The notes below the pieces were generated by a model, which worked only from the letters and a program-made list of their open reading frames with translations, was not told the origin of the DNA and ran no database searches. The translations under genes were made by a program, and so were the position numbers. Shown one piece after another: positions 18,135 through 27,133 of a stretch of DNA of 64,000 nt. Each line of letters opens with the position of its first letter. The first letter of the stretch is position 1. This DNA comes from Romboutsia sedimentorum (GTDB lineage: Bacteria > Bacillota > Clostridia > Peptostreptococcales > Peptostreptococcaceae), in assembly GCF_030131845.1 (NCBI RefSeq), contig NZ_JASKYM010000003.1, forward strand, positions 1-64,000. Direction: 5' to 3'.

Positions 18135-20015
18135 TTATTGTTTAATGATAGCTTTGAATTTACAGCTATCTAGACAAGCGCCACATTTTAAGCATTTAGT
18201 AGTATCTATTGTATGTTTTTCCTTAACATTGCCAGTTATGCAGCCAGCAGGGCATATTTTAGAACATTTAGTACATCCTTTACATGCATCAGTTATAACA
18301 AAACTAAGTAGAGACTGACATTTGCCAGAAGGACATTTTTTATCTACAACATGAGCTAAATATTCATCATAGAAATTATTAAGAGTACTTAAAACTGGAT
18401 TAGGAGCACATTTTCCAAGTCCACATAAAGAAGTAGATTTTATAGTTGTAGCTAGTTCTCTTAAATCATCTAAATCCTTTAGGGTTCCTTTACCATCAGT
18501 TATTTTTTGAAGCATTTCAAGTAAACGTTTATTACCTATACGGCAAGGAGTACATTTTCCACAAGATTCTTCAACAGTAAACTCAAGGAAGAATTTACAT
18601 ATATTAACCATGCAGTCAGAGTCATCGAGAACAAGCATACCTCCTGAACCCATCATGGAACCTATTGCACCTAATGATTTGAAATCTATAGGAGTATCTA
18701 AGTTTTTAGAAGAGATACATCCACCAGATGGTCCTCCTGTTTGAACAGCCTTAAAGCTTCTTCCTTCAGGAATCCCTCCACCTATTTCATAAACTATTTC
18801 TCTTAAAGTCGTTCCCATTGGAACTTCAACAAGACCAACATTATTTATTTTTCCGCCAAGAGCGAAAACCTTAGTTCCAGGAGAGTCTTCAGTTCCATAT
18901 TCAGTAAACCAAGAAGCTCCCTTGTTTATTATTGCAGGTATATTAGCAAAAGTTTCAACATTGTTTAAACAAGTTGGAACATCCCATAAGCCTCGTTTTG
19001 ATGAACTAAAAGTTTTCATTCTAGGTTCGCCACGTTTACCTTCTATAGAATTTATAAGAGCAGTACCTTCGCCACAAACAAATGCTCCAGCACCGTATTT
19101 TAATTCTATATTAAAATTAAAATCAGTACCCAATATGTTTTTTCCAAGGACTCCTGCATTTTCAGCTTGAGATATTGCGATTTTTAATCTTTCTATAGCA
19201 AGAGGATATTCAGCTCTTATATAGATGTATCCAGTGTCAGCTCCAATTGCATAACCACATACAGCCATAGCTTCTAATACACTATGAGGGTCTCCTTCAA
19301 GTATAGATCTATCCATGAATGCTCCTGGGTCACCTTCATCAGCGTTACATACAACGTATTTTTGTCCTGGAGGTGTTTGAGCAGAAGATTCCCATTTAAC
19401 ACCAGTAGGGAATCCAGCACCACCCCTACCTCTAAGGCCAGATGCTTTAATTTCTGAAATAACTTCTTCTGGAGATAATTCAGATATGCATTTACCTAGA
19501 GCTACATAACCATCGCATCCTATGTATTCATTTACATCTTCAGGGTTTATATGACCACAATTTCTAAGTGCAACACGAGATTGTTTTTTATAAAAAGACA
19601 TATCGTCATGTTTCTCTACTTTTTTATGGCCAAGAGAGGGCTCTTCAAATAGTAGTCTTTCTACTACTTTATGGTTAACTAAATGCTCAGTTACTATTTC
19701 TTTAGCATCATCTGGAGTAACCTGAACATAGAAAACGTTATCAGGAAAGACCTTAGCAATAGGACCTTTGGCACAGAATCCAAAACATCCTGTTAAGTGA
19801 ACTTCAACTTCATTTTCAAGACCTGCACTTTTAATTTCACTTCTTAAATTTTCTATTATTTGTAGACTATCTGCAGAGGTACATCCAGTACCTCCACAAA
19901 CTAATATTTCTCTTTTAGAAAGATTATTTCTATTGTGATTTTCTCTCATATCAAGAATTGGCTTTAATTCAGTAACTAAATTTTTTAATTCATCAAATGA
20001 CTTTATTGTACTCAT
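18135..20015 (-). CDS. hydB: Bifurcating hydrogenase NADH/FMN subunit (HydB, NuoF-like)
   Basis: This is the flavin-containing subunit where NADH binds and electron bifurcation/confurcation occurs. The protein of 626 residues has an N-terminal thioredoxin-like [2Fe-2S] domain (CGGTGCTSA, then CFGFCAKG), the NuoF core with the GRGGAGFPTG NADH-binding loop, the FMN-site segment ADEGDPGAFMDR, the C-terminal NuoF cluster motif ESCGKCTPCRIG, and two added ferredoxin-type [4Fe-4S] motifs (CKGCTKCSKIC and CLKCGACLDSC). That domain order is characteristic of HydB rather than of complex I NuoF. It lies between hydC and hydA in one operon. Confidence 0.95.
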   Translation of the reverse strand: MSTIKSFDELKNLVTELKPILDMRENHNRNNLSKREILVCGGTGCTSADSLQIIENLRSEIKSAGLENEVEVHLTGCFGFCAKGPIAKVFPDNVFYVQVTPDDAKEIVTEHLVNHKVVERLLFEEPSLGHKKVEKHDDMSFYKKQSRVALRNCGHINPEDVNEYIGCDGYVALGKCISELSPEEVISEIKASGLRGRGGAGFPTGVKWESSAQTPPGQKYVVCNADEGDPGAFMDRSILEGDPHSVLEAMAVCGYAIGADTGYIYIRAEYPLAIERLKIAISQAENAGVLGKNILGTDFNFNIELKYGAGAFVCGEGTALINSIEGKRGEPRMKTFSSSKRGLWDVPTCLNNVETFANIPAIINKGASWFTEYGTEDSPGTKVFALGGKINNVGLVEVPMGTTLREIVYEIGGGIPEGRSFKAVQTGGPSGGCISSKNLDTPIDFKSLGAIGSMMGSGGMLVLDDSDCMVNICKFFLEFTVEESCGKCTPCRIGNKRLLEMLQKITDGKGTLKDLDDLRELATTIKSTSLCGLGKCAPNPVLSTLNNFYDEYLAHVVDKKCPSGKCQSLLSFVITDACKGCTKCSKICPAGCITGNVKEKHTIDTTKCLKCGACLDSCKFKAIIKQ

Positions 20016-20028
20016 TATCTATCCCCCC

Positions 20029-20526
20029 TTAACAATTTAAGCTTAAATCATTATAGTAGCTTAATATTTCACTAACTTGTTCAGGCTTAACCTGACCAAA
20101 AACCTTCCCATTTACAACAACTACAGGAGCAAGACCGCATGCTCCGACACATCTTAAGCCATCAAGAGAAAATTTAAGATCCTCGGTAGTTTGACCAGAT
20201 TTAATTCCAAGCTGTTTTTCAAATTCAGCCAGTATTTTATCAGCACCTTTAACAAAACATACAGTACCTAAACATACGCTTATTTTGTATTCGCCTCTAG
20301 CTTCAGTTGTAAAATAAGAATAGAAACTTACAACCCCATATACTTTAGCTGGAGCTATATTAAGAGCTTTTGCTATATAAAGTTGAATTTCTTTAGGAAG
20401 GTATCCAAATATACCTTGAGCATGGTGTAATACTTGTATTAAAGCACCATCTTTAGTTGGAAGAGCATCAATAAAGTTATCTAGTTTTTCAAATAACTGT
20501 TTGTTGCATGAAACAAAATCACACAT
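20029..20526 (-). CDS. hydC: Bifurcating hydrogenase 24-kDa subunit (HydC, NuoE-like)
   Basis: This is the small electron-transfer subunit with a thioredoxin-like [2Fe-2S] fold. The 165-residue protein carries the four expected cysteines in CLGTVC and CVGACG. It is first in the hydCBA operon, with AAGGGGGAT ahead of the ATG and hydB 13 bases downstream. Family knowledge places the HydC cluster next to the flavin domain of HydB. A TATAAT-like element on the minus strand around 20710-20716 could be the promoter. Confidence 0.95.
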   Translation of the reverse strand: MCDFVSCNKQLFEKLDNFIDALPTKDGALIQVLHHAQGIFGYLPKEIQLYIAKALNIAPAKVYGVVSFYSYFTTEARGEYKISVCLGTVCFVKGADKILAEFEKQLGIKSGQTTEDLKFSLDGLRCVGACGLAPVVVVNGKVFGQVKPEQVSEILSYYNDLSLNC

Positions 20527-20861
20527 ATAAATCCCCCTTTTTATTTTGAAATTACTATTTTAATTAAAAATAATTAATTAATTAACGTGTACAAATCCTT
20601 ATATTTAATTACTTGTAAAGGATTAATAATAAGGTATAGCTGAAAAAGCGTACTTAAGGATAGACAGTAGATGAATTTATTTTGAATTGAATGATATTAA
20701 TGATAATTATATTATAGTATATAAAAGTTACCAAATTACAAAAAATCAATAAATTAACTAAAAATTTAGAAAAAATTAATTAGAAAAAAAGTAAAAAAGT
20801 AAAAAAGTGCTTGTTGTATTTAATTATACAACAAGCACTTTAAGCTATTTAAAAATTTATC
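20527..20861. other. Intergenic region upstream of hydC, downstream of cls
   Basis: These 335 bases hold the leader and probable promoter of hydCBA (minus-strand TATAAT near 20710-20716), an AT-only palindrome TAATTAATTAATTA at 20571-20584 of uncertain meaning, and the cls terminator at 20801-20840. No reading frame with a ribosome binding site was found. Confidence 0.6.
20801..20840 (-). terminator. Terminator of cardiolipin synthase gene
   Basis: On the minus strand AAGTGCTTGTTGTAT pairs with its full complement around a six-base loop and is followed by a T-run. It starts about 20 bases after the cls stop codon. Confidence 0.88.
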
Positions 20862-22349
20862 TTATAAGACAGGAGATAAAAGTCTAGAAATAGATTCTTT
20901 TACTTTTACACTAGTAGACCTTGAATTGTATAAGTCTAAAGTGATTTGTCTTGAATTTAAAATATCATTTTCAAAAATTGATTTTTGCTTTTGTGAAATT
21001 TCAGAAGAATATATAAACGCATTTACCTCAAAGTTAAGTTCAAAACTTCTAATATCCATATTAGCAGTACCAATAGAACAAACTGCATCGTCCATTACAA
21101 TTGTCTTTGCATGCAAGAATGAATTTTCGTCATAAGTATAAAGCTTAGCACCAAATTTTAATAATTCTCCAGCATAAGAATATGATGCCCAATAAACAAA
21201 TGGATGATCAGGTTTAGATGGAATCATAATTCTAACATCAACACCAGATAAACATGCTATCTTTATAGTATCAGTAAGAGTTTTGTCTAGAATAAAATAA
21301 GGGCTTTGTATATATACATATTTTTTTGCATTTTGAATCATCTTAATATAACCATATTTTATTTCATCTAATTCAGTTATATCTGGTCCACTAGATACTA
21401 TTTGAATACCTATGTTGTTAGAATGAGAGTTAGTAGAAGTAGTCTTATAACAATCATAATTAAAGTACTTATTTAAATCTAAATCTTCTTTAGTAGTATA
21501 TCTCCAGTCTAGTATAAATCGTATGTTAAGATCTCGTATACAGTCCCCTGTAAGCTTAAGATGAGTATCTCTCCAATTGCCAAATTTAGAATCTTTACCT
21601 AGATATTCATCTCCTATATTATTACCACCTACAAAACCGATTTTACCATCAATAACAACTATTTTACGATGATTTCTGTAGTTTAAGTTGAAGTTTACTA
21701 TTTTCATAAAAGAAGGAAAGAAAGAACCAACATTAACTCCGCCTTTTTTTAGCTTGATTATTGATTTATCACTAAATAATCTACTACCAACGGCATCATA
21801 TAAAAGCCTTACCTCAACACCTTCTTTTGCTTTAGCTAAAAGAATGTCTATAATTTGATTTCCAATATCATCATCTTTAAATATATAAAATTGTATATTT
21901 ATATATTTTTTAGCTTGTCTAAGTTCATCTAATAATGAATCAAAAAATCCATTACACTCTGAATAAATATCAACGCTATTATTATCTGTAAAATGAGCAT
22001 TGTTTGAATTAGCCAATGCATAAATCATATCTCTATGTTCGACTATATTGGGTTCGAATTTGTTAGCATGTCCTAACTTAACATGAGTATCTAAAATACT
22101 ACTTTTAATTATTTTATCTTCAGCTTCTTTTATTTTAAACATATTGTCTTTAGATATACCGCGACCAAAAGAAAGATATAAAACAAACCCTAATGGAGGA
22201 ATTGTACTTAGTATAAGTATCCATGCAACCGTAGTTTCTATGTTACGCTTATCTCTAAAAATTAAATTTAAAACAATTAAAAAATTAATTAAATATACAG
22301 CAGTAAGGCATATTTCATAACCGGAACCTTTAAAAAAAGATAAATCCAT
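20862..22349 (-). CDS. cls: Cardiolipin synthase (phospholipase D family)
   Basis: This enzyme condenses two phosphatidylglycerols into cardiolipin at the membrane. In 495 residues there are two N-terminal transmembrane helices (residues about 10-60), then two PLD/HKD active sites: HRKIVVIDGKIGFVGG near 228 and HAKTIVMDDAVCSIGTANMD near 408. Length, paired HKD motifs and the two N-terminal helices match the ClsA type. ATG 22349 is preceded by AAGGGGG. It is a single-gene unit with its own terminator. Confidence 0.94.
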   Translation of the reverse strand: MDLSFFKGSGYEICLTAVYLINFLIVLNLIFRDKRNIETTVAWILILSTIPPLGFVLYLSFGRGISKDNMFKIKEAEDKIIKSSILDTHVKLGHANKFEPNIVEHRDMIYALANSNNAHFTDNNSVDIYSECNGFFDSLLDELRQAKKYINIQFYIFKDDDIGNQIIDILLAKAKEGVEVRLLYDAVGSRLFSDKSIIKLKKGGVNVGSFFPSFMKIVNFNLNYRNHRKIVVIDGKIGFVGGNNIGDEYLGKDSKFGNWRDTHLKLTGDCIRDLNIRFILDWRYTTKEDLDLNKYFNYDCYKTTSTNSHSNNIGIQIVSSGPDITELDEIKYGYIKMIQNAKKYVYIQSPYFILDKTLTDTIKIACLSGVDVRIMIPSKPDHPFVYWASYSYAGELLKFGAKLYTYDENSFLHAKTIVMDDAVCSIGTANMDIRSFELNFEVNAFIYSSEISQKQKSIFENDILNSRQITLDLYNSRSTSVKVKESISRLLSPVL

Positions 22350-22443
22350 AATAATTTACCCCCTTAAGAATTTATGATAACTATATTAATATTATATATT
22401 CTAATTGGTCAATCACCAAAGAAGAATGTTTTGATTATAAATA

Positions 22444-22484
22444 AAAGAGAGGATGAACTATTTAAAAATAGACCAACCTCTTTA
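22444..22484 (-). terminator. Probable terminator of the minus-strand FNT gene
   Basis: On the minus strand AAAGAGG and CCTCTTT-type arms with an internal mismatch and a CTATTT/AAATAG inner stem form an imperfect hairpin 36 bases after the gene. It is weaker than the neighbouring terminators. Confidence 0.55.
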
Positions 22485-22519
22485 TAATCATTATATTTAA
22501 TATTAAAACTTAATTTATA

Positions 22520-23389
22520 CTATGAAGCATTTTTTATTTTAGATGAATCATCATTCTTACTATTAAATAAGAAGAAATATACACCAGCAACAAATACTGC
22601 TCCACCTAATATGTTACCTATTGTAACAGGTATTAAGTTATTTATCAATATGTTTGGTATACTTATAATAGAAGCATCAGCCGCAGTTTTATGAGCTGCT
22701 TCTAAGAACGCTGGATTAGTTTTACTGAAGAATCCAGCAAATAAATAACCCATATTAGCAACACTATGTTCAAATCCAGCACATACAAATAAGAATATAC
22801 CAAAGAATCCAGCTAATAATTTACCAGCTACATCTTTTGCAGCATATGTCATCCAAACAGTAGCACAAACTATCCAGTTACATAATAAACCAGAAGCTAT
22901 AGCAGAAGTCCATGTGAATCCAAGTTTTCCTATAGTAGTTTTTACTACAACACCACCGTATAATCCGTTACTCCAGTCAAATACTCCAGATAAACTTACA
23001 AGCCATGCTACTAAAACAGCACCTATTAAATTTCCAATCCAAACTAGTGCCCAGTTTTTAAATGTTTGCATCCAAGTAACCTTTTTATTTAAAGCTGCTA
23101 AAGTAACAAGTATGTTACCTGTAAATAAATCTCCACCAGCAACTAAAACAAACATAAGTCCAGCGGGGAACATAAGCCCAGCAACCATTTTACCTAATCC
23201 GTAAGTAGCAGGGTTTGCTAATAAGTTATAAGCAGCAGCAATCGATCCTAAAGCACCGAATGCTATATAAGCACCAGCTAAGAAAGCAGATGCTAAAACT
23301 TTTTTACTAGGTGTATTAACTTTTTTGATTCCAGCTTGAATAGTATATTGTGCTATTTCAGCGGGCATAAGCATTTTTTTATCTGACAT
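22520..23389 (-). CDS. Formate/nitrite transporter family channel (copy 1)
   Basis: This is a pentameric FNT anion channel of 289 residues with six hydrophobic segments. Family landmarks are present: FGALGSIA in the first re-entrant region, GGDLFTGN, and the central-pore histidine in CAGFEHSVANM. An insertion of about 30 residues before the last helix (FSKTNPAFLEAAHKTAADASIIS) is longer than in the second copy. Possible substrates in this family are formate, nitrite, hydrosulfide and lactate; sequence reading alone does not separate them. Formate fits a fermentative clostridium with hydrogenase next door. It diverges from a second FNT gene across 263 bases. Confidence 0.88.
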   Translation of the reverse strand: MSDKKMLMPAEIAQYTIQAGIKKVNTPSKKVLASAFLAGAYIAFGALGSIAAAYNLLANPATYGLGKMVAGLMFPAGLMFVLVAGGDLFTGNILVTLAALNKKVTWMQTFKNWALVWIGNLIGAVLVAWLVSLSGVFDWSNGLYGGVVVKTTIGKLGFTWTSAIASGLLCNWIVCATVWMTYAAKDVAGKLLAGFFGIFLFVCAGFEHSVANMGYLFAGFFSKTNPAFLEAAHKTAADASIISIPNILINNLIPVTIGNILGGAVFVAGVYFFLFNSKNDDSSKIKNAS

Positions 23390-23603
23390 TTAAAAGTCCT
23401 CCGTATTAAAGTTTAATATATTATTTTTATATAATTTCAAATTATTTTGTTCTATTTAAAATACAACAGATGTAATTATACAATAAAAAACTAATTTTGT
23501 ATACATTAAACATTTAAATATAAAAATAGAAAAAAAATCCTATTACTAAACAAGATAATATTTTATTTCAACAAAATTTTAACAAAACCTGGGAAAACGG
23601 TGT

Positions 23604-23609
23604 TATAAT
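23604..23609 (+). promoter_or_regulatory. Extended -10 promoter of the plus-strand FNT gene
   Basis: TGTTATAAT (extended -10, TGN plus TATAAT) lies 44 bases before the ATG in the divergent FNT intergenic region. A -35 element is not clear. A long G-run (GGGGGGGG) then serves as ribosome binding site at 23637-23645. Confidence 0.55.
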
Positions 23610-23652
23610 GTTTTTGCAAGTATATTAATAATAAAATGGGGGGGGTGTATTT

Positions 23653-24441
23653 ATGGACAAAAGGATGTTAACACCCGGGGAAGTAGCTAATACTACAGTG
23701 AATGTAGGAATAAAAAAAGCAGGACTATCAACAAAAAATTGTATGTTATTAGGAATATTAGCAGGGCTTTTTATAAGCTTTGGAGGATTAGGAAGCATAT
23801 TAATTGGCCAGACCATGTCTAACATAGACCCAGGATTAGGGAAATTTGTTGGAGCGATAGTGTTTCCTGTTGGACTTATGCTAGTTGTAATTTGTGGTGC
23901 TGAGTTATTTACAGGAAATTGCCTAATGACACTAGCTGTAATGGAAAAGAAAATAACTATGAAACAAGTTTTTAGAAACTGGACATTAGTTTGGATTGCC
24001 AACCTTATAGGATCATTATTACTAGTATTGTTAGTATTTTACTCAGATACTCTAGGTGGCGATGCAGTAACTAAGACTATAGCAATAGCAGAAACCAAGA
24101 CAGGACTTACAATTACACAAGCATTTTTAAGAGCTATTATGTGTAATATTTTGGTTGTTTTAGGTGTATGGATGGCAACTGCAGGTCAAGACATAGTATC
24201 AAAAATATTTGCATGTTGGTTCCCTATTATGCTATTTGTTTTATGTGGATTTGAACATAGTGTAGCAAATATGTTTTTTATTCCAATGGGAATGATGTTA
24301 GGTGCAAAAGTTACTATGGGAAGCTTAATAACTAATTTAGTTGTTGTTACATTAGGAAATATAGTAGGAGGAGCAATTGTAATTCCTTGGCTGTATCATA
24401 ATTCCTATCTAAAATCTAATAAGATAAAAAGTACTAATTAA
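23653..24441 (+). CDS. Formate/nitrite transporter family channel (copy 2)
   Basis: This second FNT channel has 262 residues and six hydrophobic segments, with FGGLGSIL, CGAELFTGN and the pore histidine in CGFEHSVANM. It shares the N-terminal start pattern (MDKRMLTPGEVANTTVNVGIKKA) with copy 1 but is clearly diverged, lacks the long insertion before the last helix and ends without the Lys/Asp tail. Two differing FNT channels in divergent orientation suggest different substrates or conditions, for example export versus uptake; this is inference. A strong terminator follows directly. Confidence 0.88.
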   Translation: MDKRMLTPGEVANTTVNVGIKKAGLSTKNCMLLGILAGLFISFGGLGSILIGQTMSNIDPGLGKFVGAIVFPVGLMLVVICGAELFTGNCLMTLAVMEKKITMKQVFRNWTLVWIANLIGSLLLVLLVFYSDTLGGDAVTKTIAIAETKTGLTITQAFLRAIMCNILVVLGVWMATAGQDIVSKIFACWFPIMLFVLCGFEHSVANMFFIPMGMMLGAKVTMGSLITNLVVVTLGNIVGGAIVIPWLYHNSYLKSNKIKSTN

Positions 24442-24451
24442 ACAAAATGTA

Positions 24452-24485
24452 CAGCGTTGATATAGTGATATCAACGCTTTTTTAA
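24452..24485 (+). terminator. Terminator after the second FNT gene
   Basis: AGCGTTGATAT pairs with ATATCAACGCT around a short loop, followed by TTTTTTA, 10 bases after the stop codon. Confidence 0.9.
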
Positions 24486-24611
24486 TGCAATTTAAAGCCT
24501 TTATATATTGTTATTTTTTTTTTAATACATTATTATATATAAATAGATGAAATTAATAATATATTTATATAGATAAATAATGAATAAATAGTATAAACTA
24601 GGAGGAAATAT

Positions 24612-25526
24612 ATGAATAAGGAATATATATATGAAAGTTTGTTAAATATCGTAGGCCAAGAAAATGTAAAGTTAGATGAGCCTATGAAAAAACATATATC
24701 TTTTAGAGTGGGAGGACCTGCAGATATATTAGTTAAGCCAACGAGTGAAACTCAATTAAGTGATATAATGGTATTAATAAAAAAAGAAAAGATTCCATAT
24801 TTAATAATCGGAAATGGATCTAATCTATTAGTGAAAGATGGCGGGATAAGAGGTGTTGTTATAGAGATATCTAACAACCTTAATAATTTCGATATAAAAG
24901 GAACTAATGTTAAAATTCAATCAGGAGCATTGCTTTCTGTAGTAGGGAAAGCTGTTTTAAGAGAAGAACTAAAAGGGTTTGAATTTGCAGCTGGAATACC
25001 TGGTACATTGGGTGGAGCCATAGCTATGAACGCAGGTGCTTATGGTGGAGAAATGAAGGATATAGTTAAATCTGTAAAACTTATGGATACAGATGGAAAT
25101 ATATTTGAGTTTACAAATGAACAAATGGCGTTTGAATATAGAAAAAGTATTCTTTCAAGAACTGATTATATAGTTTTATGTGTAGAGATAGAACTGCAAA
25201 AAGGAAACTATGATGAAATAAAAGCAACAATGATGGACTTTACTCAAAGAAGAGTTTCAAAGCAACCCCTAAGTTTACCAAGTGCTGGGAGTACATTCAA
25301 AAGACCGAAAGGGCATTTTGCAGGGCAATTAATAGAAGAATGTGGTCTTAGAGGTCTTACTTTAAGAGGAGCACAAGTATCAGAGAAGCACTGTGGATTT
25401 GTTGTTAACTTAGGAAATACTACAGCCAAAGATTTATTAGAATTAATGTATGTAGTAAAAAGTACTGTAAATGCTAAATTTGGAATAATGCTTGAGGAAG
25501 AAGTTAGAATACTTGGAGAGGATTAA
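24612..25526 (+). CDS. murB: UDP-N-acetylenolpyruvoylglucosamine reductase
   Basis: MurB is the FAD enzyme that reduces UDP-GlcNAc-enolpyruvate to UDP-MurNAc for peptidoglycan synthesis. The 304-residue protein shows the FAD-binding segment YLIIGNGSNLLVKDGG, the GIPGTLGGAIAMNAGAYGGE motif, the catalytic serine region LPSAGSTFKRP and a C-terminal glutamate in LEEEVRILGE. Length matches the type IIb enzyme. AGGAGG lies 8 bases before the ATG. It heads a compact run murB-PHP-rapZ-yvcK in which genes are separated by 3-20 bases. Confidence 0.96.
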   Translation: MNKEYIYESLLNIVGQENVKLDEPMKKHISFRVGGPADILVKPTSETQLSDIMVLIKKEKIPYLIIGNGSNLLVKDGGIRGVVIEISNNLNNFDIKGTNVKIQSGALLSVVGKAVLREELKGFEFAAGIPGTLGGAIAMNAGAYGGEMKDIVKSVKLMDTDGNIFEFTNEQMAFEYRKSILSRTDYIVLCVEIELQKGNYDEIKATMMDFTQRRVSKQPLSLPSAGSTFKRPKGHFAGQLIEECGLRGLTLRGAQVSEKHCGFVVNLGNTTAKDLLELMYVVKSTVNAKFGIMLEEEVRILGED

Positions 25527-25529
25527 TAA

Positions 25530-26243
25530 ATGCAAATAATAGCTGATTATCACACACATACTGTGTACAGTCATGGAAAAGGGTCAATAGAGGATAATGT
25601 AAAAGAAGCAATATCTAAAGGTATAAAGACAATCGGAATATCAGACCATGGATATAAGCATATGAACTTTGGAGTTAAAGTTAAAGATATATCTAAAATG
25701 AGAGAAGAAATAGATAAATTAAAACTTAAATACGATAATATAGAGATACTTTTAGGAATGGAATGTAATATATTAGATGAAAATGGTAATATAGATATAA
25801 ATGATAATATTATGCCTTTATTAGATTATGTAATGGCAGGATATCACTTTGGGTCTATGCCTACATCATTTAAAGGTGTGATTAATCATTGTAACAATTA
25901 TGTTGTGAAAAGTAAAAAAGCCAAAGAATACAATACTAAGGCTATAATAAATGCAATGAGAAAAAATGATATATTTATAATAACTCATCCTGGAGACAAG
26001 GGAGATGTTTGCATACAAGAAATTGCTAAAGTAGCTAAAGAGACAAATACTAGACTGGAAATAAATAGTAGCCATGGTTTTTTAAGTGTTAGTCAATTAA
26101 AAGAAATTAAACATATAGGAAATAAATTTATTATAGGGTCGGATGCACATAAGCCAGAAAACGTAGGTAACTTTGAGTTAGCTATGAAAAACATAAGAGA
26201 GGCTGATCTAGATTTATCTTTAGTAGAAAATATTAAAATATAG
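25530..26243 (+). CDS. PHP-domain phosphatase/phosphoesterase
   Basis: This metal-dependent phosphoesterase of 237 residues has the four PHP motifs: YHTHTVYSHG at the start, SDHGYKH near 40, the GMECN segment near 74, and H-containing ITHPGDKGD plus GSDAHKPE near the end. These supply the trinuclear metal site. Family members include histidinol-phosphate phosphatase and YcdX-type phosphatases; the substrate is not clear. It starts 3 bases after murB and precedes rapZ, an arrangement I recognise from related clostridia. Confidence 0.85.
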   Translation: MQIIADYHTHTVYSHGKGSIEDNVKEAISKGIKTIGISDHGYKHMNFGVKVKDISKMREEIDKLKLKYDNIEILLGMECNILDENGNIDINDNIMPLLDYVMAGYHFGSMPTSFKGVINHCNNYVVKSKKAKEYNTKAIINAMRKNDIFIITHPGDKGDVCIQEIAKVAKETNTRLEINSSHGFLSVSQLKEIKHIGNKFIIGSDAHKPENVGNFELAMKNIREADLDLSLVENIKI

Positions 26244-26262
26244 ATCAATAGGGGGAGAAAAT

Positions 26263-27120
26263 ATGAAATTTGTGATAGTTACGGGTCTTTCAGGATCAGG
26301 AAAAAGTGAAACAATGAGAGCTTTAGAGGATATGGGTTTTTACTGTGTAGATAACTTACCTCCTGCCTTAATAACTAAGTTCGCAGAATTATGTTATCAA
26401 CCCAATTCGAGCATTGATAAGGTTGCATTAGGTATAGACATAAGAGGCAGAAAATTTTTCGAAGCACTTCATGAGAGCCTAAGCTACCTAAGAAAAGCAA
26501 ATTATAAGCATGAAATGATATACTTAGATTGTTCAGACGATGCTCTATTAAAAAGATATAAAATGACAAGAAGGAATCATCCATTATCAAGAAACATGCA
26601 AATACCAGAAGGTATAAAAATGGAAAGAGAAATAATGGAGCCATTAAAAGAAATATCAGACTGCATAATAGATACAACAAACATGAAGCCAAGAGACTTA
26701 AAGGAAGAAATAGGAAAAATATTTTCTGAAGGCGAAGATAATAATAAACTAACTATATCAGTGGTATCATTTGGATTTAAGCATGGCATTCCTGCAGATT
26801 GTGACTTAGTATTTGATGTGAGATTTTTACCAAATCCATATTATTTAGAAGAGCTAAGACCTAAAACAGGGGATGACCAAGACGTTAGAGATTATGTTAT
26901 GGATTCAGATATAAGTAAAGAATTTTACAATAAATTAAATGATATGATACAGTTCTTAGTCCCTCAATATATAGAAGAAGGAAAACAGCATCTAGTAATA
27001 GGAATTGGATGTACAGGAGGAAGACATAGGTCAGTCACTATATCAAACCTTATATATGAAGAACTAATTAATAAAGGATATAGAGTAGTTAAGAAACATA
27101 GGGACTCTATGTTAAGATAA
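26263..27120 (+). CDS. rapZ: RNase adapter/nucleotide-binding protein RapZ
   Basis: RapZ-family P-loop protein of 285 residues (YvcJ in Bacillus). Walker [10 protein letters not shown] is at residues 6-14, and the C-terminal domain carries the conserved GIGCTGGRHRSV motif. In Proteobacteria the family controls amino-sugar synthesis through sRNA decay; in Firmicutes its targets are less clear and include competence. The clustering rapZ-yvcK-whiA is highly conserved in Gram-positive bacteria and is seen here with a single base between the rapZ stop and the next open frame. AGGGGGAG precedes the ATG. Confidence 0.95.
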   Translation: MKFVIVTGLSGSGKSETMRALEDMGFYCVDNLPPALITKFAELCYQPNSSIDKVALGIDIRGRKFFEALHESLSYLRKANYKHEMIYLDCSDDALLKRYKMTRRNHPLSRNMQIPEGIKMEREIMEPLKEISDCIIDTTNMKPRDLKEEIGKIFSEGEDNNKLTISVVSFGFKHGIPADCDLVFDVRFLPNPYYLEELRPKTGDDQDVRDYVMDSDISKEFYNKLNDMIQFLVPQYIEEGKQHLVIGIGCTGGRHRSVTISNLIYEELINKGYRVVKKHRDSMLR

Positions 27121-27133
27121 TATGGAGGCAAAA

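Noticed and set aside
20571-20584. TAATTAATTAATTA palindrome as a Rex (redox) operator for hydCBA
   Set aside because: It lacks the TTGTTAA/TTAACAA ends expected of Rex sites and AT-only palindromes are common in this background; redox control is plausible but not shown.
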